This document shows positions 28,550-37,051 of a stretch of 64,000 nt of DNA, in pieces. A model generated the notes under the pieces. That model did not search any database, was not told the origin of the DNA, and was given only the letters and a program-made list of their open reading frames with translations. A program made the translations under genes and the position numbers. How positions within the stretch are numbered: the first letter of the stretch is position 1; every line of letters starts with the position of its first letter. This DNA is from Ancylobacter gelatini (GTDB lineage Bacteria > Pseudomonadota > Alphaproteobacteria > Rhizobiales > Xanthobacteraceae): the NCBI RefSeq assembly GCF_022601675.1, contig NZ_JAKVIL010000002.1, positions 186,001-250,000 of the forward strand. The letters are read 5' to 3'.

Positions 28550-29058
28550 GCCCGGCCGCTCCGGGCGCGCCCGGAACCGGCCTGCGGCCCGCGCTGCCCT
28601 CCGACATCGGGCTGCTCGCCGCCATCGCCCAGGCCGCCATCTTCGAGCTGACAGGCGAGGATTACGACGCCAATCAGCAGGAGGCGTGGGCGGCCCGGTT
28701 CGATGACGAGGACGCCTTCGGGCGCCGACTCGCCGACCGCCTGACGCTGGTCGCGACCCGCGGCGGCGAGGCGGCCGGCTTCATCGCGCTGGCCGACAAC
28801 CGGCAGATCGACCTGCTGTATGTCCATCCGTCCGTTGCCGGCGAGGGTGTGGCGGCGCTGTTGTGCGACGCCGCCGAGAAGCTCGCCGCCGCGCGCGGGG
28901 CGAAAAGCCTCACCGTCGACGCCAGCGACACCGCGCTCGGCTTCTTCCAGAAGCGGGGCTATGTGCCGCGCCAGCGTAACACGGTGACGCTCGGCGACGT
29001 CTGGCTCGGCAACACCACGCTGGAAAAGAGCCTGACCGGCGAGGCGGCTACCGGCTGA
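28546..29058 (+). CDS. GNAT family N-acetyltransferase
   Basis: A 170-residue GNAT enzyme. Motif A is seen in [24 protein letters not shown] (the acetyl-CoA loop is present but shorter in glycines than usual) and motif B in [26 protein letters not shown]. An N-terminal [22 protein letters not shown] is typical of YafP/ElaA-like proteins. The GTG start overlaps the cysS stop, so expression is coupled to cysS. The substrate is unknown; tail residues [10 protein letters not shown] resemble copies found in other Hyphomicrobiales cysS operons, from memory. Confidence 0.82.
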
Positions 29059-29219
29059 TCGCCATCCGGCCGGCACGCAACCGCGTGCGGAAATCGCGCG
29101 GGATTAGAGGCGATTTCGTACCAAATTACCCGTTGTGGTATACAGAGCACGGTGGCGGCACCTTACCCCTTGCGGGGGTGGCGGTATGAGCGGGCCTTGG
29201 GGGACCTGCGCACGTGGTC

Positions 29220-30413
29220 ATGGACCTGTTTACCCTCTACACGGTGGTCCTGTTCAAGGGTCTCGCGTTGTCGCTGCTGTGGTGCGCGATCTGGCGGCTC
29301 TACGGGCAGTCTGCGGCAGCGCGGCACTGGATGTTGTCGAACCTTGCCGCGTTGGCCGGTGGCCTGATCATGGCGCTGGAGACGCGCTCCGGGCCGCTGT
29401 CGCCGGCCATCCTCGGCAATACGCTGGTGATCGTCGGGTTCTTCCTCAACTGGGCGGGGCTCCGTCGCTTCTTCGGGCGGCCCGCGCCCTGGATCGCCAG
29501 CCTGCTCGCCCCGTCGCTGGCGCTGTGCGTGCTGATCGCGTTTGACGATTCACGGCTTGTGCGAAACCTCGTCTACGCGCTCGGCCAGTCGATTCCGCTG
29601 GTGCTGTGCCTGCCGCTGCTGGTGGGCGCGCGACGCCATACCGGCGCGCCGCTGGCGCTGGTCTCGATCCTGGCTGCGATCGCCGCCATCATGCTGCGCT
29701 ATGGCGGGCTGGTGATGCACAATGCCGGGCAACTCTCCGATGAGAGCTACAATGTCGTGCTGTTCGGCACGCTGCTGGTGACGATCTTCGGCGGCTTCGT
29801 CTGGAATTTCGGCTTCCTGCTTCTGGTGATCGAGCGCCTGCATTCGGAGGCGCACTCGCTCGCCGTGGTCGACGAACTGACCGGCCTGCCCAACCGGCGG
29901 ATGTTCACCGCGCGGATGGAGGCCGAGAAGGAGCTCAGCGAGCGCGAGGGACGCGGCTTTGCCCTGCTGCTGATCGACGTGGACCGCTTCAAGGGCATCA
30001 ATGACGAATATGGTCACGCCGCCGGCGATGCCTGCCTCACCCATTTCAGCCGGCTGGTGGCGGGGCGGGTGCGCAAGGGCGATCTTCTGGCGCGGCTCGG
30101 CGGCGACGAGTTCTGCGTGCTGCTGTCCGATACCGGGCTTGAGCCCGCCGCCGTCATCGCCGGCGAGATCGTCGAGCTGATGGACCGCAACCCGCTCTTC
30201 TACTACGGCACCACCATTCCGGTGACGCTCAGCATCGGCATCGCAATCTGGCAGCCGAAGCGCCATGCCACCATCGCCGAACTGGTCGAGGAGGCCGACT
30301 CCGCGCTGTATCTGGCCAAGCGGCGCGGGCGGAACCGCTACGCCCTGCCGGAGGCCGTCCCGCAATTCGTCGCCCCGCCGAGCGCGCTGCGCACCGTGCT
30401 GCGCGATCGGTAG
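29220..30413 (+). CDS. Membrane diguanylate cyclase (GGDEF)
   Basis: A 397-residue protein: an N-terminal membrane domain of six or seven helices (to about residue 205), a short linker, and a C-terminal GGDEF domain. The domain opens with VDELTGLPNRRMF, and the active-site motif GGDEF is intact at about residues 294-298. The product-inhibition site RxxD (RKGD) lies exactly five residues before it. It should therefore make cyclic di-GMP and be feedback inhibited. No EAL domain is fused. The ATG at 29220 is preferred over a GTG two codons upstream. The leader (29059-29219) holds two GGTGGCGG repeats 27 bases apart and a small hairpin (29165-29179). Confidence 0.9.
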   Translation: MDLFTLYTVVLFKGLALSLLWCAIWRLYGQSAAARHWMLSNLAALAGGLIMALETRSGPLSPAILGNTLVIVGFFLNWAGLRRFFGRPAPWIASLLAPSLALCVLIAFDDSRLVRNLVYALGQSIPLVLCLPLLVGARRHTGAPLALVSILAAIAAIMLRYGGLVMHNAGQLSDESYNVVLFGTLLVTIFGGFVWNFGFLLLVIERLHSEAHSLAVVDELTGLPNRRMFTARMEAEKELSEREGRGFALLLIDVDRFKGINDEYGHAAGDACLTHFSRLVAGRVRKGDLLARLGGDEFCVLLSDTGLEPAAVIAGEIVELMDRNPLFYYGTTIPVTLSIGIAIWQPKRHATIAELVEEADSALYLAKRRGRNRYALPEAVPQFVAPPSALRTVLRDR

Positions 30414-30431
30414 GCGGCTGCGGGCGCCGTC

Positions 30432-31043
30432 TCACATGCGGTCGAGCACCTTCTCCGCCGCGTCGCCGTGCGGGTCGCGGTCGTGAACCGCGTCGAGGGC
30501 CGTGTTCAGCTTGGGCAGGACGGCGCGGACATTATGCGCCACCAGCATGCGGATCGGCCGCGCGACGTTCACGAAGCCAGTGGCCTGCATGTGGTCGAAC
30601 AGGGTCAGCAGCGGGTCCCAGAACCCGGCGATGTTGAGCACCATGACCGGCTTGGTGTGCCGGTTGAGCTGCACCCAGGTGAGTTGCTCGACCAGTTCCT
30701 CCAGCGTGCCGATGCCGCCGGGCAAGGCGATGAACGCGTCCGCCCTCTCGAACATCAGGCGCTTGCGCTCGTGCATGTCCTTGGTGACGATCAACTCGTG
30801 AGCATGCTCGAAGGCCTGCTCCTTGCCGATGAGGAAATCCGGGATGATGCCGGTGACGCGCCCGCCGGCCTCGGCGCAGGCGCGCGCGGCCGCGCCCATC
30901 AGCCCGACGCCGCCGCCGCCATAGACGAGACGGATATTCTCCCGGGCGAAGAGTCGCCCGAGCTCGATGGCGGTTTCGAGATAGACGGAGTCGGACCCCG
31001 AGGCCGCTCCGCAATACACGCAGACGCTTTTGATCGTGTTCAT
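30432..31043 (-). CDS. LOG family protein (nucleoside 5'-monophosphate phosphoribohydrolase)
   Basis: A 203-residue LOG/Rossmann nucleosidase. The N-terminus SVCVYCGAASGSDSVY, the motif VYGGGGVGLMGAAARA, the catalytic Arg in DMHERKRLMFERADAFIALPGG and the PGGxGTxxE motif (PGGIGTLEELVEQLTW) are all present. In plants and some bacteria LOG proteins release free cytokinin; many bacterial ones hydrolyse AMP or other nucleotides, so cytokinin activation is not proven. The ATG at 31043 (or 31052) begins close to the core; the frame upstream runs antisense to the ArsR gene and is not coding. It converges on the diguanylate cyclase. Confidence 0.88.
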   Translation of the reverse strand: MNTIKSVCVYCGAASGSDSVYLETAIELGRLFARENIRLVYGGGGVGLMGAAARACAEAGGRVTGIIPDFLIGKEQAFEHAHELIVTKDMHERKRLMFERADAFIALPGGIGTLEELVEQLTWVQLNRHTKPVMVLNIAGFWDPLLTLFDHMQATGFVNVARPIRMLVAHNVRAVLPKLNTALDAVHDRDPHGDAAEKVLDRM

Positions 31044-31179
31044 GCGCACCATGATGCAGTGCGGCAGGAAAGCGTCAAGCCGGCAGGCGGCCGCGCCGGC
31101 GTTCCACCCAGCCGCGCGCCGGTCCGGCGGGCGCCTGCCGGGGCGGCGCATTTCCCGGCGTGTCTTCCCAATGCCGCAA

Positions 31180-31199
31180 TCATCGTCTATCGACGATGA
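31180..31199. promoter_or_regulatory. Operator-like palindrome before the ArsR gene
   Basis: TCATCGTC-TATC-GACGATGA is a perfect 8-4-8 inverted repeat ending three bases before the arsR-type ATG at 31203. Size and place match autoregulatory sites of ArsR/SmtB repressors. It would also cover the promoter region of the divergent LOG gene, 140 bases away. Confidence 0.55.
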
Positions 31200-31202
31200 A
31201 CG

Positions 31203-31583
31203 ATGACCACCAGCGTCCCGATCGATGACGAACTTCTCGCCGTGCGTCTGCGCGCGCTGGGGCACCCCGCGCGGCTGGCGATCCTTCGTGCGCTGGCGCG
31301 GGCGGAGCGCTGCCATTGCGGGGAGATCGTGCGGGGCCTGCCGCTGGCGCAGTCCACGGTCTCGCAGCACCTCAAGATCCTCAAGGACGCCGGGCTGATC
31401 GACGGAACGGTCGAGGGGCCGCGCTCCTGCTACTGCCTCGATCGTGCCGCGTTGGCCGGCACGCTGGCCGCGCTCGGCTCGCTCGGGGCAGCCATGCGGA
31501 CAGCGATGGGGCACATCTCCACCGGCGCGCCTATCTATGATCACCTACCGGGTGAGGTCGTCCCGCCCGCCTCGCTCGAATGA
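31203..31583 (+). CDS. ArsR/SmtB family transcriptional regulator
   Basis: A 126-residue winged-helix repressor. The HTH is clear: LGHPARLAILRALARAERC, then GEIVRGLPLAQSTVSQHLKILKDAGLI (recognition helix), followed by the wing EGPRSCYCLDRAAL. Possible metal or thiol sensing cysteines are C37 and C39 at the RCHCGEIV position (where ArsR has its CVC motif) and C76/C78 in the wing. It is followed after nine bases by an Atm1-type exporter, an operon layout that suggests it represses the exporter until a metal or glutathione adduct is sensed. A perfect palindrome overlaps its leader. Confidence 0.88.
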   Translation: MTTSVPIDDELLAVRLRALGHPARLAILRALARAERCHCGEIVRGLPLAQSTVSQHLKILKDAGLIDGTVEGPRSCYCLDRAALAGTLAALGSLGAAMRTAMGHISTGAPIYDHLPGEVVPPASLE

Positions 31584-31592
31584 CTGGAATGA

Positions 31593-33518
31593 ATGATGTC
31601 TGCACCTGACGGCGGCGCCGCTCTGTCGCGTCCCACCAAGGCCTCCGAGATCAATCCGCGCGGCAGCCTCTTGGTGGCTCTCAAGGGGCTCGGCCCTTAT
31701 TTGTGGCCGGCTGACCGGGCCGATCTGCGCGCGCGCGTGATGTGGGGCCTGCTGCTGCTGGTGCTCGCCAAGGTCGCCACCATGGCGACGCCGTTCATCT
31801 TCAAATGGGCGACGGACGCGGTGGCCGAGACCGAAGGCGCGCGCATCGGCACCGATGCCATCAGCCTGATCATCGCCGCGCCCGCCGCGCTGGCGCTGGC
31901 CTATGGCCTGTCGCGCATCGTGATGGCCGGCCTCACCCAGTGGCGCGACGGCCTGTTCGCCAAGGTCGCGGTGCATGCCGTGCGCCGGCTCGCGCTCGAA
32001 ACCTTCGAGCACATGCACGCCCTGTCGCTGCGCTTTCATCTGGAACGCAAGACCGGCGGGCTGACCCGCATTCTGGAGCGCTCGCGCGAGGGCATCGAGA
32101 CCATCGTGCGCATGCTGGTGCTGCATCTGGCCCCGACCATCCTGGAATTCGCCATGGTGATCGGCGTGCTGCTCTGGGTGTTTGACTGGCGTTATGCGCT
32201 GGCCTCGGTGCTGATGATCGGCGGCTATACGCTGTTCACCTTCATGATGACCGAATGGCGCATGGGCATCCGCGCCGCCATGAACGAGAGCGACACCGAC
32301 GCCAACGCCAAGGCGGTCGACAGCCTGCTCAATTACGAGACGGTGAAGTATTTCGGCGCCGAGAAGTGGGAAGCCCAGCGCTATGACCGCTCCATGGCCC
32401 GCTTCGAGCGCGCGACCGTGCACACCCACACCTCGCTCGCCTGGCTCAATCTCGGTCAGGCGGTGATCTTCACGATCGGTCTGACCGCGGTGATGGTGCT
32501 GTGCGTGTTCGACATTCGCGCCGGTCGCCAGTCGGTCGGCTCCTTCGTCATGGTCAACGCCATGATGATCCAGCTCTATCAGCCGCTGAACTTCCTCGGC
32601 ATGATCTATCGCGAGATCAAGCAGTCGCTGATCGACATCGAGGCCATGTTCACCATCCTCTCCCGCTCGCCGGAGATCGAGGACCGGCCGCGCGCCCCTG
32701 CGCTCCAGCTCTCGGGCGGCACGGTGCGTTTCGAGGATGTGCGCTTCTCCTACGATCCCGATCGGGAAATCCTCAAAGGCATCTCCTTCGAGGTGCCGGC
32801 CGGCAAGACGGTGGCGATCGTCGGTCCTTCGGGCGCCGGCAAGTCGACCATCTCGCGGCTGCTGTTCCGCTTCTACGACGTGGCGGGCGGGCGCATCACC
32901 ATTGACGGGCAGGATCTGCGCGAGGTCTCTCAGGAGAGCCTGCGCGCCGCCATCGGCATGGTCCCGCAGGACACGGTGCTGTTCAACGACACGCTCGGCT
33001 ACAACATCCGCTATGGCCGCCATGGCGCCTCCGACGCGGAGGTGGCCGCCGCCGCCGAACTCGCCCAGATCGACGGCTTCGTGCGCCGCACCCCCAAGGG
33101 CTACGAGACGGAAGTCGGCGAGCGCGGGCTGAAGCTCTCGGGCGGCGAGAAGCAGCGCGTTGCCATCGCCCGCACCATTCTGAAGGCGCCGACCATTCTC
33201 CTGCTCGACGAGGCGACCTCGGCGCTGGACAGCCACACTGAGCGCGAGATCCAGGACGCGCTCGACCGTGTGTCGCGCGGGCGCACCACGCTGGTGATCG
33301 CGCATCGCCTGTCCACCGTGGTTGGCGCGGATGAGATCATCGTGCTGGAGCACGGCGTGATCCGCGAGCGCGGCACTCATGCTGAACTGATGCTGCGCCA
33401 TGGCCTGTACCATTCGATGTGGGAGCGCCAGCGCGAGGCCGAGCGCGCGCGCCAGACCCTGCGCGCGGCGGACGACGACGACGAGAACGGGGCCGGCGCC
33501 AGCGACGCGGCGGCCTGA
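31593..33518 (+). CDS. Atm1/ABCB7-type ABC exporter
   Basis: A 641-residue half-transporter with six membrane helices (to about residue 330) and a C-terminal ATPase. It matches the Atm1 group: the helix-interface block TDANAKAVDSLLNYETVKYFGAEKWE and FVMVNAMMIQLYQPLNFLGMIYREIKQS are characteristic. The ATPase has Walker A VGPSGAGKST (about residue 411), signature LSGGEKQRVAIARTIL (about 515), Walker B ILLLDEATSALD and the H-loop IAHRLSTV. The Novosphingobium homologue exports glutathione-bound heavy metals; mitochondrial Atm1 exports a glutathione-sulphur species. The ArsR gene nine bases upstream argues for the metal detoxification role. The start is ATG 31593 or the next codon. Confidence 0.92.
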   Translation: MMSAPDGGAALSRPTKASEINPRGSLLVALKGLGPYLWPADRADLRARVMWGLLLLVLAKVATMATPFIFKWATDAVAETEGARIGTDAISLIIAAPAALALAYGLSRIVMAGLTQWRDGLFAKVAVHAVRRLALETFEHMHALSLRFHLERKTGGLTRILERSREGIETIVRMLVLHLAPTILEFAMVIGVLLWVFDWRYALASVLMIGGYTLFTFMMTEWRMGIRAAMNESDTDANAKAVDSLLNYETVKYFGAEKWEAQRYDRSMARFERATVHTHTSLAWLNLGQAVIFTIGLTAVMVLCVFDIRAGRQSVGSFVMVNAMMIQLYQPLNFLGMIYREIKQSLIDIEAMFTILSRSPEIEDRPRAPALQLSGGTVRFEDVRFSYDPDREILKGISFEVPAGKTVAIVGPSGAGKSTISRLLFRFYDVAGGRITIDGQDLREVSQESLRAAIGMVPQDTVLFNDTLGYNIRYGRHGASDAEVAAAAELAQIDGFVRRTPKGYETEVGERGLKLSGGEKQRVAIARTILKAPTILLLDEATSALDSHTEREIQDALDRVSRGRTTLVIAHRLSTVVGADEIIVLEHGVIRERGTHAELMLRHGLYHSMWERQREAERARQTLRAADDDDENGAGASDAAA

Positions 33519-33863
33519 GGCCCGGTCGCACGGCTGCCCTCGTCGGGCCATGGCAACGAACTGATCATTGGCCTCGACGGCGACGGACGGTACGTGCCAC
33601 GACGCGGGGAGGGCCGACGGCTCCGATCACGCCGGAAATCGGCTCGCTCGCGCGTCAGGCCTTCAAGCGTCATGGTTGGGACGCGGCGATCCGGCGCAGC
33701 CTAATAGGGATGTCAATGCAGCGCCCATGCCTGCGCGCGGGCGCAAAGCGTGCCAGTGCTGTACAAGGGCTGGGACTTCGCCCGCACCGACATGGCCACC
33801 GCCGCGTGATTTGACGTTGCGGCGGCGGCCCTTTAGCTGTGCGTGCATAATTGGGAACCCGAC
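33519..33863. other. 345-base gap without a convincing gene
   Basis: No open frame here has coding character or a ribosome site. GC content is like the surroundings until the last 60 bases, which hold the probable psd promoter (33811-33839). I see no tRNA, repeat or clear terminator after the Atm1 gene. A decayed gene or a small RNA cannot be excluded. Confidence 0.4.
33811..33839 (+). promoter_or_regulatory. psd: Possible promoter of psd
   Basis: TTGACG (33811-33816), a 17-base spacer, then TAGCTG (33834-33839). The predicted start near 33846 leaves about 18 bases before the ATG at 33864. Confidence 0.4.
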
Positions 33864-34562
33864 ATGTCCGTGATCGACTCCATCCGCAGCGGCATCGCGC
33901 CGATCCATCGCGAAGGCTATCCGTTCGTGCTGATCGGGGCGGCGGTATCGGCCGTGCTGCTCTGGCTCGTGCCGCCGCTCGGCTGGATCTGCGTGCTGAT
34001 CACGCTGTGGATCTGCTATTTCTTCCGCGATCCCGAACGGGTGACGCCGGTCCGCGAGGGGCTGGTGGTCTCGCCGGCCGATGGGCGGGTCTGCCTCATC
34101 GGCCCTGCCGTGCCGCCGGTCGAGCTTGGCCTCGGCGACATGCCGCTGCCGCGCATCTGCATTTTCATGAACGTGTTCGATGTGCATGTGAACCGTTCGC
34201 CGATCGCCGGCCGGGTGGCGCGCATCGCCTACAAGCCCGGCAAGTTCCTTTCCGCCGATCTCGACAAGGCGAGCGAGGACAATGAGCGTTCCGGCATGGT
34301 GCTCGACACCGCGATCGGCCGCGTGGGCGTGGTGCAGATCGCCGGCCTGGTGGCGCGGCGCATCGTCGGTTTCGTGCGCGAGGGCGACATGCTGGCGCCG
34401 GGTCAGCGCTTCGGCCTGATCCGCTTCGGTTCGCGCGTCGACGTCTATCTGCCGGAAGGCGTCCAGCCGCTGGTGGCGGAAGGCCAGCGCGCCATTGCCG
34501 GCGAGACCGTGCTCGCCGATTTCGCAAGCCTGGAGCGTCCGCTCAGCTTCCGGCTCGACTGA
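33864..34562 (+). CDS. psd: Phosphatidylserine decarboxylase (compact archaeal-like type)
   Basis: Converts phosphatidylserine to phosphatidylethanolamine. The 232-residue proenzyme has an N-terminal membrane hairpin ([33 protein letters not shown]), the block [19 protein letters not shown], and the family motif [19 protein letters not shown]. Self-cleavage should occur at Gly189-Ser190 in [11 protein letters not shown], which turns the Ser into the catalytic pyruvoyl group; this GS form replaces the LGST of the E. coli type. The ATG at 33864 gives the standard MSVIDSIR start. pssA follows in the same direction 115 bases downstream, so the two consecutive pathway steps are linked. Confidence 0.94.
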   Translation: MSVIDSIRSGIAPIHREGYPFVLIGAAVSAVLLWLVPPLGWICVLITLWICYFFRDPERVTPVREGLVVSPADGRVCLIGPAVPPVELGLGDMPLPRICIFMNVFDVHVNRSPIAGRVARIAYKPGKFLSADLDKASEDNERSGMVLDTAIGRVGVVQIAGLVARRIVGFVREGDMLAPGQRFGLIRFGSRVDVYLPEGVQPLVAEGQRAIAGETVLADFASLERPLSFRLD

Positions 34563-34573
34563 CGGTTCGTCTG

Positions 34574-34650
34574 CTCCGGCGCCTCAGTTCGCCGGAGTGC
34601 CGATGTCGTGACATGATCGAACCGAGCCCGGCGACGAGTCGACCCGGGCT
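34574..34650 (+). other. Two hairpins in the psd-pssA gap
   Basis: The first is a perfect 8-bp stem, CTCCGGCG/CGCCGGAG (34574-34597, 8-base loop). The second pairs AGCCCGG with CCGGGCT (34625-34650) with an inner CGAC/GTCG stem and ends in TTT. The second resembles a weak terminator or attenuator, so pssA expression may be tuned relative to psd. Confidence 0.4.
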
Positions 34651-34677
34651 TTCGTTCCAGACCCAAGGCGGCCCGAG

Positions 34678-35568
34678 ATGTCCGATCTCTTCCCTCCCTT
34701 CGATCCCCGGTCGTCCGACCCCGAGCCGCGCCGCCGGCGCTTCCAGGCGGTGCCGGTCCGCGTGCTCATCCCCAATGTGGTGACGCTGCTCGCGCTCTGC
34801 GCCGGCCTGACCGGCATTCGCATGGCGATCGAGGGCCGGATGGAAGTGGCGCTCGCCGCCATCATCGTCGCCGCGGTGCTCGACGGCATGGATGGGCGGC
34901 TGGCCCGCATGCTTCAGGGCACGTCGCGCTTCGGCGCGGAACTGGACAGCCTGTCGGACTTCGTCTGCTTCGGCGTGGCGCCGGGGCTCGTGCTCTATAT
35001 GTGGGGACTGGAGACGCTGGGTTCGATCGGCTGGATCGCCGCGCTCGCCTTCGCCATTTGTGCGGCGCTGCGCCTCGCGCGTTTCAACGTGATGCTGGAA
35101 GACCCCAACAAGCCGGCCTTTGCGGCGGATTTCTTCACCGGAGTTCCGGCGCCCGCCGGGGCGATCTGCGTGCTGCTGCCGGTCTATCTTGAGCTCATCG
35201 GCATGCCGCGCCTTGTCGCTTCGCCGGCGGTGGCGGCGATCTTCTGCCTCGCGATCGCGCTGCTGATGGTCTCGAAGCTGCCGGCCTGGTCCGGCAAGAA
35301 GCTGGGCGCCCGCATCCCGCGCGATGCGGTGCTGCCGCTCTTCGTCTGCGTGGTGCTGTTCGTGGCTGTCCTGGTGACCTGGCCCTGGGCGATGCTCTCC
35401 ATCCTCAGCATCGCCTATCTCGCAGCGCTGCCGTTCTCGGTCGTGCGCTATGCGCGGCTGGCGCGCGAGCATGAGGCGCGGATGGCGACGACGGGCGGGG
35501 CCGGCGGGCCGCTGCCGCCTTATGATGATGAGAATGACGCCGACCGTCCGGGCGGCCCGCTTAACTGA
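34678..35568 (+). CDS. pssA: CDP-diacylglycerol-serine O-phosphatidyltransferase
   Basis: Makes phosphatidylserine from CDP-diacylglycerol and serine in the inner membrane. The 296-residue protein has about eight helices and the CDP-alcohol phosphatidyltransferase signature: DGMDGRLARMLQGTSRFGAELDSLSD contains both metal-binding Asp pairs and the second Gly-x3-Asp-x3-Asp half. VRVLIPNVVTLLALCAGLTGIRMA at the N-terminus is usual for the Gram-positive/alphaproteobacterial type II enzyme. The hydrophilic C-terminal tail (EHEARMATTGG to the end) is cytoplasmic. It follows psd; together they supply phosphatidylethanolamine. Confidence 0.94.
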   Translation: MSDLFPPFDPRSSDPEPRRRRFQAVPVRVLIPNVVTLLALCAGLTGIRMAIEGRMEVALAAIIVAAVLDGMDGRLARMLQGTSRFGAELDSLSDFVCFGVAPGLVLYMWGLETLGSIGWIAALAFAICAALRLARFNVMLEDPNKPAFAADFFTGVPAPAGAICVLLPVYLELIGMPRLVASPAVAAIFCLAIALLMVSKLPAWSGKKLGARIPRDAVLPLFVCVVLFVAVLVTWPWAMLSILSIAYLAALPFSVVRYARLAREHEARMATTGGAGGPLPPYDDENDADRPGGPLN

Positions 35569-35625
35569 GCCGGCCGCGTATCGGAAGGCGACCGCGAGAA
35601 AGCCGGCGCTGTCTTTGACGAGGAC

Positions 35626-35886
35626 CTAGCGCGCGCGCTCCGCCATGGCGGTGACGCGGGCCGCCAGCGAGGCGGACGGGAAGGCCTGACGCAGCAGTCG
35701 CAGGGCCTCGGCGTCGGTGCGCGGAGCGGCGAGATCGAGATGCTGGCGCATGAGCTGGGTGACCGATTGGGCATCGCCACGCCAGGCAGCCATGCCCGAC
35801 GGGGAGCTCTCGGCGGTCCTCGCCGTCACGGATTCCATCGCTCCGGACGAAGCCGGCGCCACGAACACGCGCGCACCTTGCAGCAT
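35626..35886 (-). CDS. Unfamiliar 86-residue protein
   Basis: I do not recognise a family. The ATG at 35886 is preceded by a good GGAGG, giving MLQGARVFVAPASSGAMESV at the N-terminus and a helical C-terminal half (SVTQLMRQHLDLAAPRTDAEALRLLRQAF and a basic end). The C-terminal part, with a regular Leu/Ala heptad look, could be a DNA- or protein-binding helix pair. The frame is open upstream to 36153, but no ribosome site supports a longer form. It stands alone, with an unusually AT-rich palindrome about 200 bases upstream. Confidence 0.5.
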   Translation of the reverse strand: MLQGARVFVAPASSGAMESVTARTAESSPSGMAAWRGDAQSVTQLMRQHLDLAAPRTDAEALRLLRQAFPSASLAARVTAMAERAR

Positions 35887-36067
35887 CACAACCGCCTCCG
35901 ATCGAAAGAGCGAATCAATCGACTTTCCTGATGCCGAGCATGCGGCAATCCGTTCGCCAACGCACGAGATTTCTGCAGGTTCCGCATTTTGTGAAGCAAG
36001 ACCCCACAAAGTGATCATGCCGCAACGCAACGTGTGCGCCATGCGTATTTCACCGCAACGGCGCAGT

Positions 36068-36096
36068 ATTTTCAAAGTTACTTCAACTTTCAAAAT
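36068..36096. promoter_or_regulatory. AT-rich inverted repeat
   Basis: Arms ATTTTCAAAGT (36068-36078) and ACTTTCAAAAT (36086-36096) pair with one mismatch around a 7-base centre. It is a rare AT-rich island in this genome. It lies upstream of the leftward 86-residue gene and just downstream of the end of the Omp19-like gene, and looks like a regulator site or promoter. Confidence 0.45.
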
Positions 36097-36184
36097 AGAA
36101 CGGTGGCGGGAGTGGGGGCACCTTGCCGGCGGCACTCGCGACCCGGTTCGCAAGGGGAGGAGACGGCAGTGAATTCTTTGCCGA

Positions 36185-36772
36185 CTACAGGCGGGTGAGG
36201 GTCACCTTTTCGCCGTCCCCGGTCAGCACGCCGTCATAGCGACCGTCGCCCGCCGGCTGCAGCCGCGCCGTGACCTTGCCGACATGGTTCTGCAGCACGA
36301 CCTCGCTGCCCCACACGTCCCAGCCCTTGGTCATGAAGATATCGTTGGGGCAGGACACGTCGGCATCGGCTGCGAAGCCCGACATGCCGCGGCGGGTGGA
36401 AAGCGTGACCTTGCAGGTCTTCTGCCCCTCGTCCCAGGCGAAATTCCAGGTGCCCGCGAGCTGGGTGCGCGCCGCGCCGGGCTCGGCATAGGCGACGCCG
36501 CCCGGGGCGGTCGCAGCCGGCGGGGCGAGTGCCACCGAGGCGTCGGTCGGGCGTGGGGTCACCGCGTCGCTGGCGGTTGCCGCTGCTGCGCCATAGGCCG
36601 GCGCGGCGGGCGGGGGAACCGGGGAGCTTTCGATCGCACCGGTGGGGGCGGGGGTGATCTGGCTGGTTTCGACCGTAGCGGCGGAAGGCTGGCCGAATCC
36701 GTCAAGCACCGTGCTACACCCGCCAAGGGCGAGGGCGGTCATGGCTGTGACGGAAATGGCAATGATACGCAT
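36185..36772 (-). CDS. AprI/Inh-domain outer membrane lipoprotein (Omp19-like)
   Basis: About 195 residues. A lipoprotein signal, MRIIAISVTAMTALALGGCS, gives lipidation at the Cys of LGGC. A long Pro/Ala/Thr linker (about residues 30-100) leads to a C-terminal inhibitor barrel: LAGTWNFAWDEGQKTCKVTL, the second cysteine in ADVSCPNDIFM, and WGSEVVLQNHVGKVTARL. The two domain cysteines match the disulphide of metalloprotease inhibitors such as AprI/Inh and Brucella Omp19, which protects against proteases. The start at 36772 is set by the signal; the frame upstream adds a non-secretory leader. It diverges from the SDR gene. Confidence 0.85.
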   Translation of the reverse strand: MRIIAISVTAMTALALGGCSTVLDGFGQPSAATVETSQITPAPTGAIESSPVPPPAAPAYGAAAATASDAVTPRPTDASVALAPPAATAPGGVAYAEPGAARTQLAGTWNFAWDEGQKTCKVTLSTRRGMSGFAADADVSCPNDIFMTKGWDVWGSEVVLQNHVGKVTARLQPAGDGRYDGVLTGDGEKVTLTRL

Positions 36773-37051
36773 GTCAACAAAGCTCCTCACGCGGATGTCC
36801 CCTTCCGCGCTTGCCCCTGCAGTCGCTATGCCACGCCGCGGCGCTGCGATGCACACGGCCTGTTTCGCCAAGGATCGTGGCGTGAGCGTGACCCGGAAGC
36901 CCCATTGCCGGCCACAGTCACGAGTTTGCGCAGCCTTGTGCCGATATGGTCAATGCCCGGTTAATGTGGCGGCAGAGACGTTCGTGCGTGCGGGAGGATT
37001 TCATCCGGGCGAAAAAGGCTCTATGTGCGTTGCAGCAAGAGGAGCTCGCTC

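Noticed and set aside
29059-29219. Cyclic di-GMP riboswitch before the GGDEF gene
   Set aside because: Only a small CCCC/GGGG hairpin and two GGTGGCGG repeats are present; the conserved aptamer core is not.
31044-31544. N-terminal extension of the LOG protein by 167 residues
   Set aside because: It runs antisense to the ArsR gene, is Arg-rich, and normal LOG proteins begin at the SVCVYCG block.
31545-33551. A 668-codon open frame antisense to the Atm1-type exporter
   Set aside because: No family features; the ABC exporter motifs on the plus strand decide.
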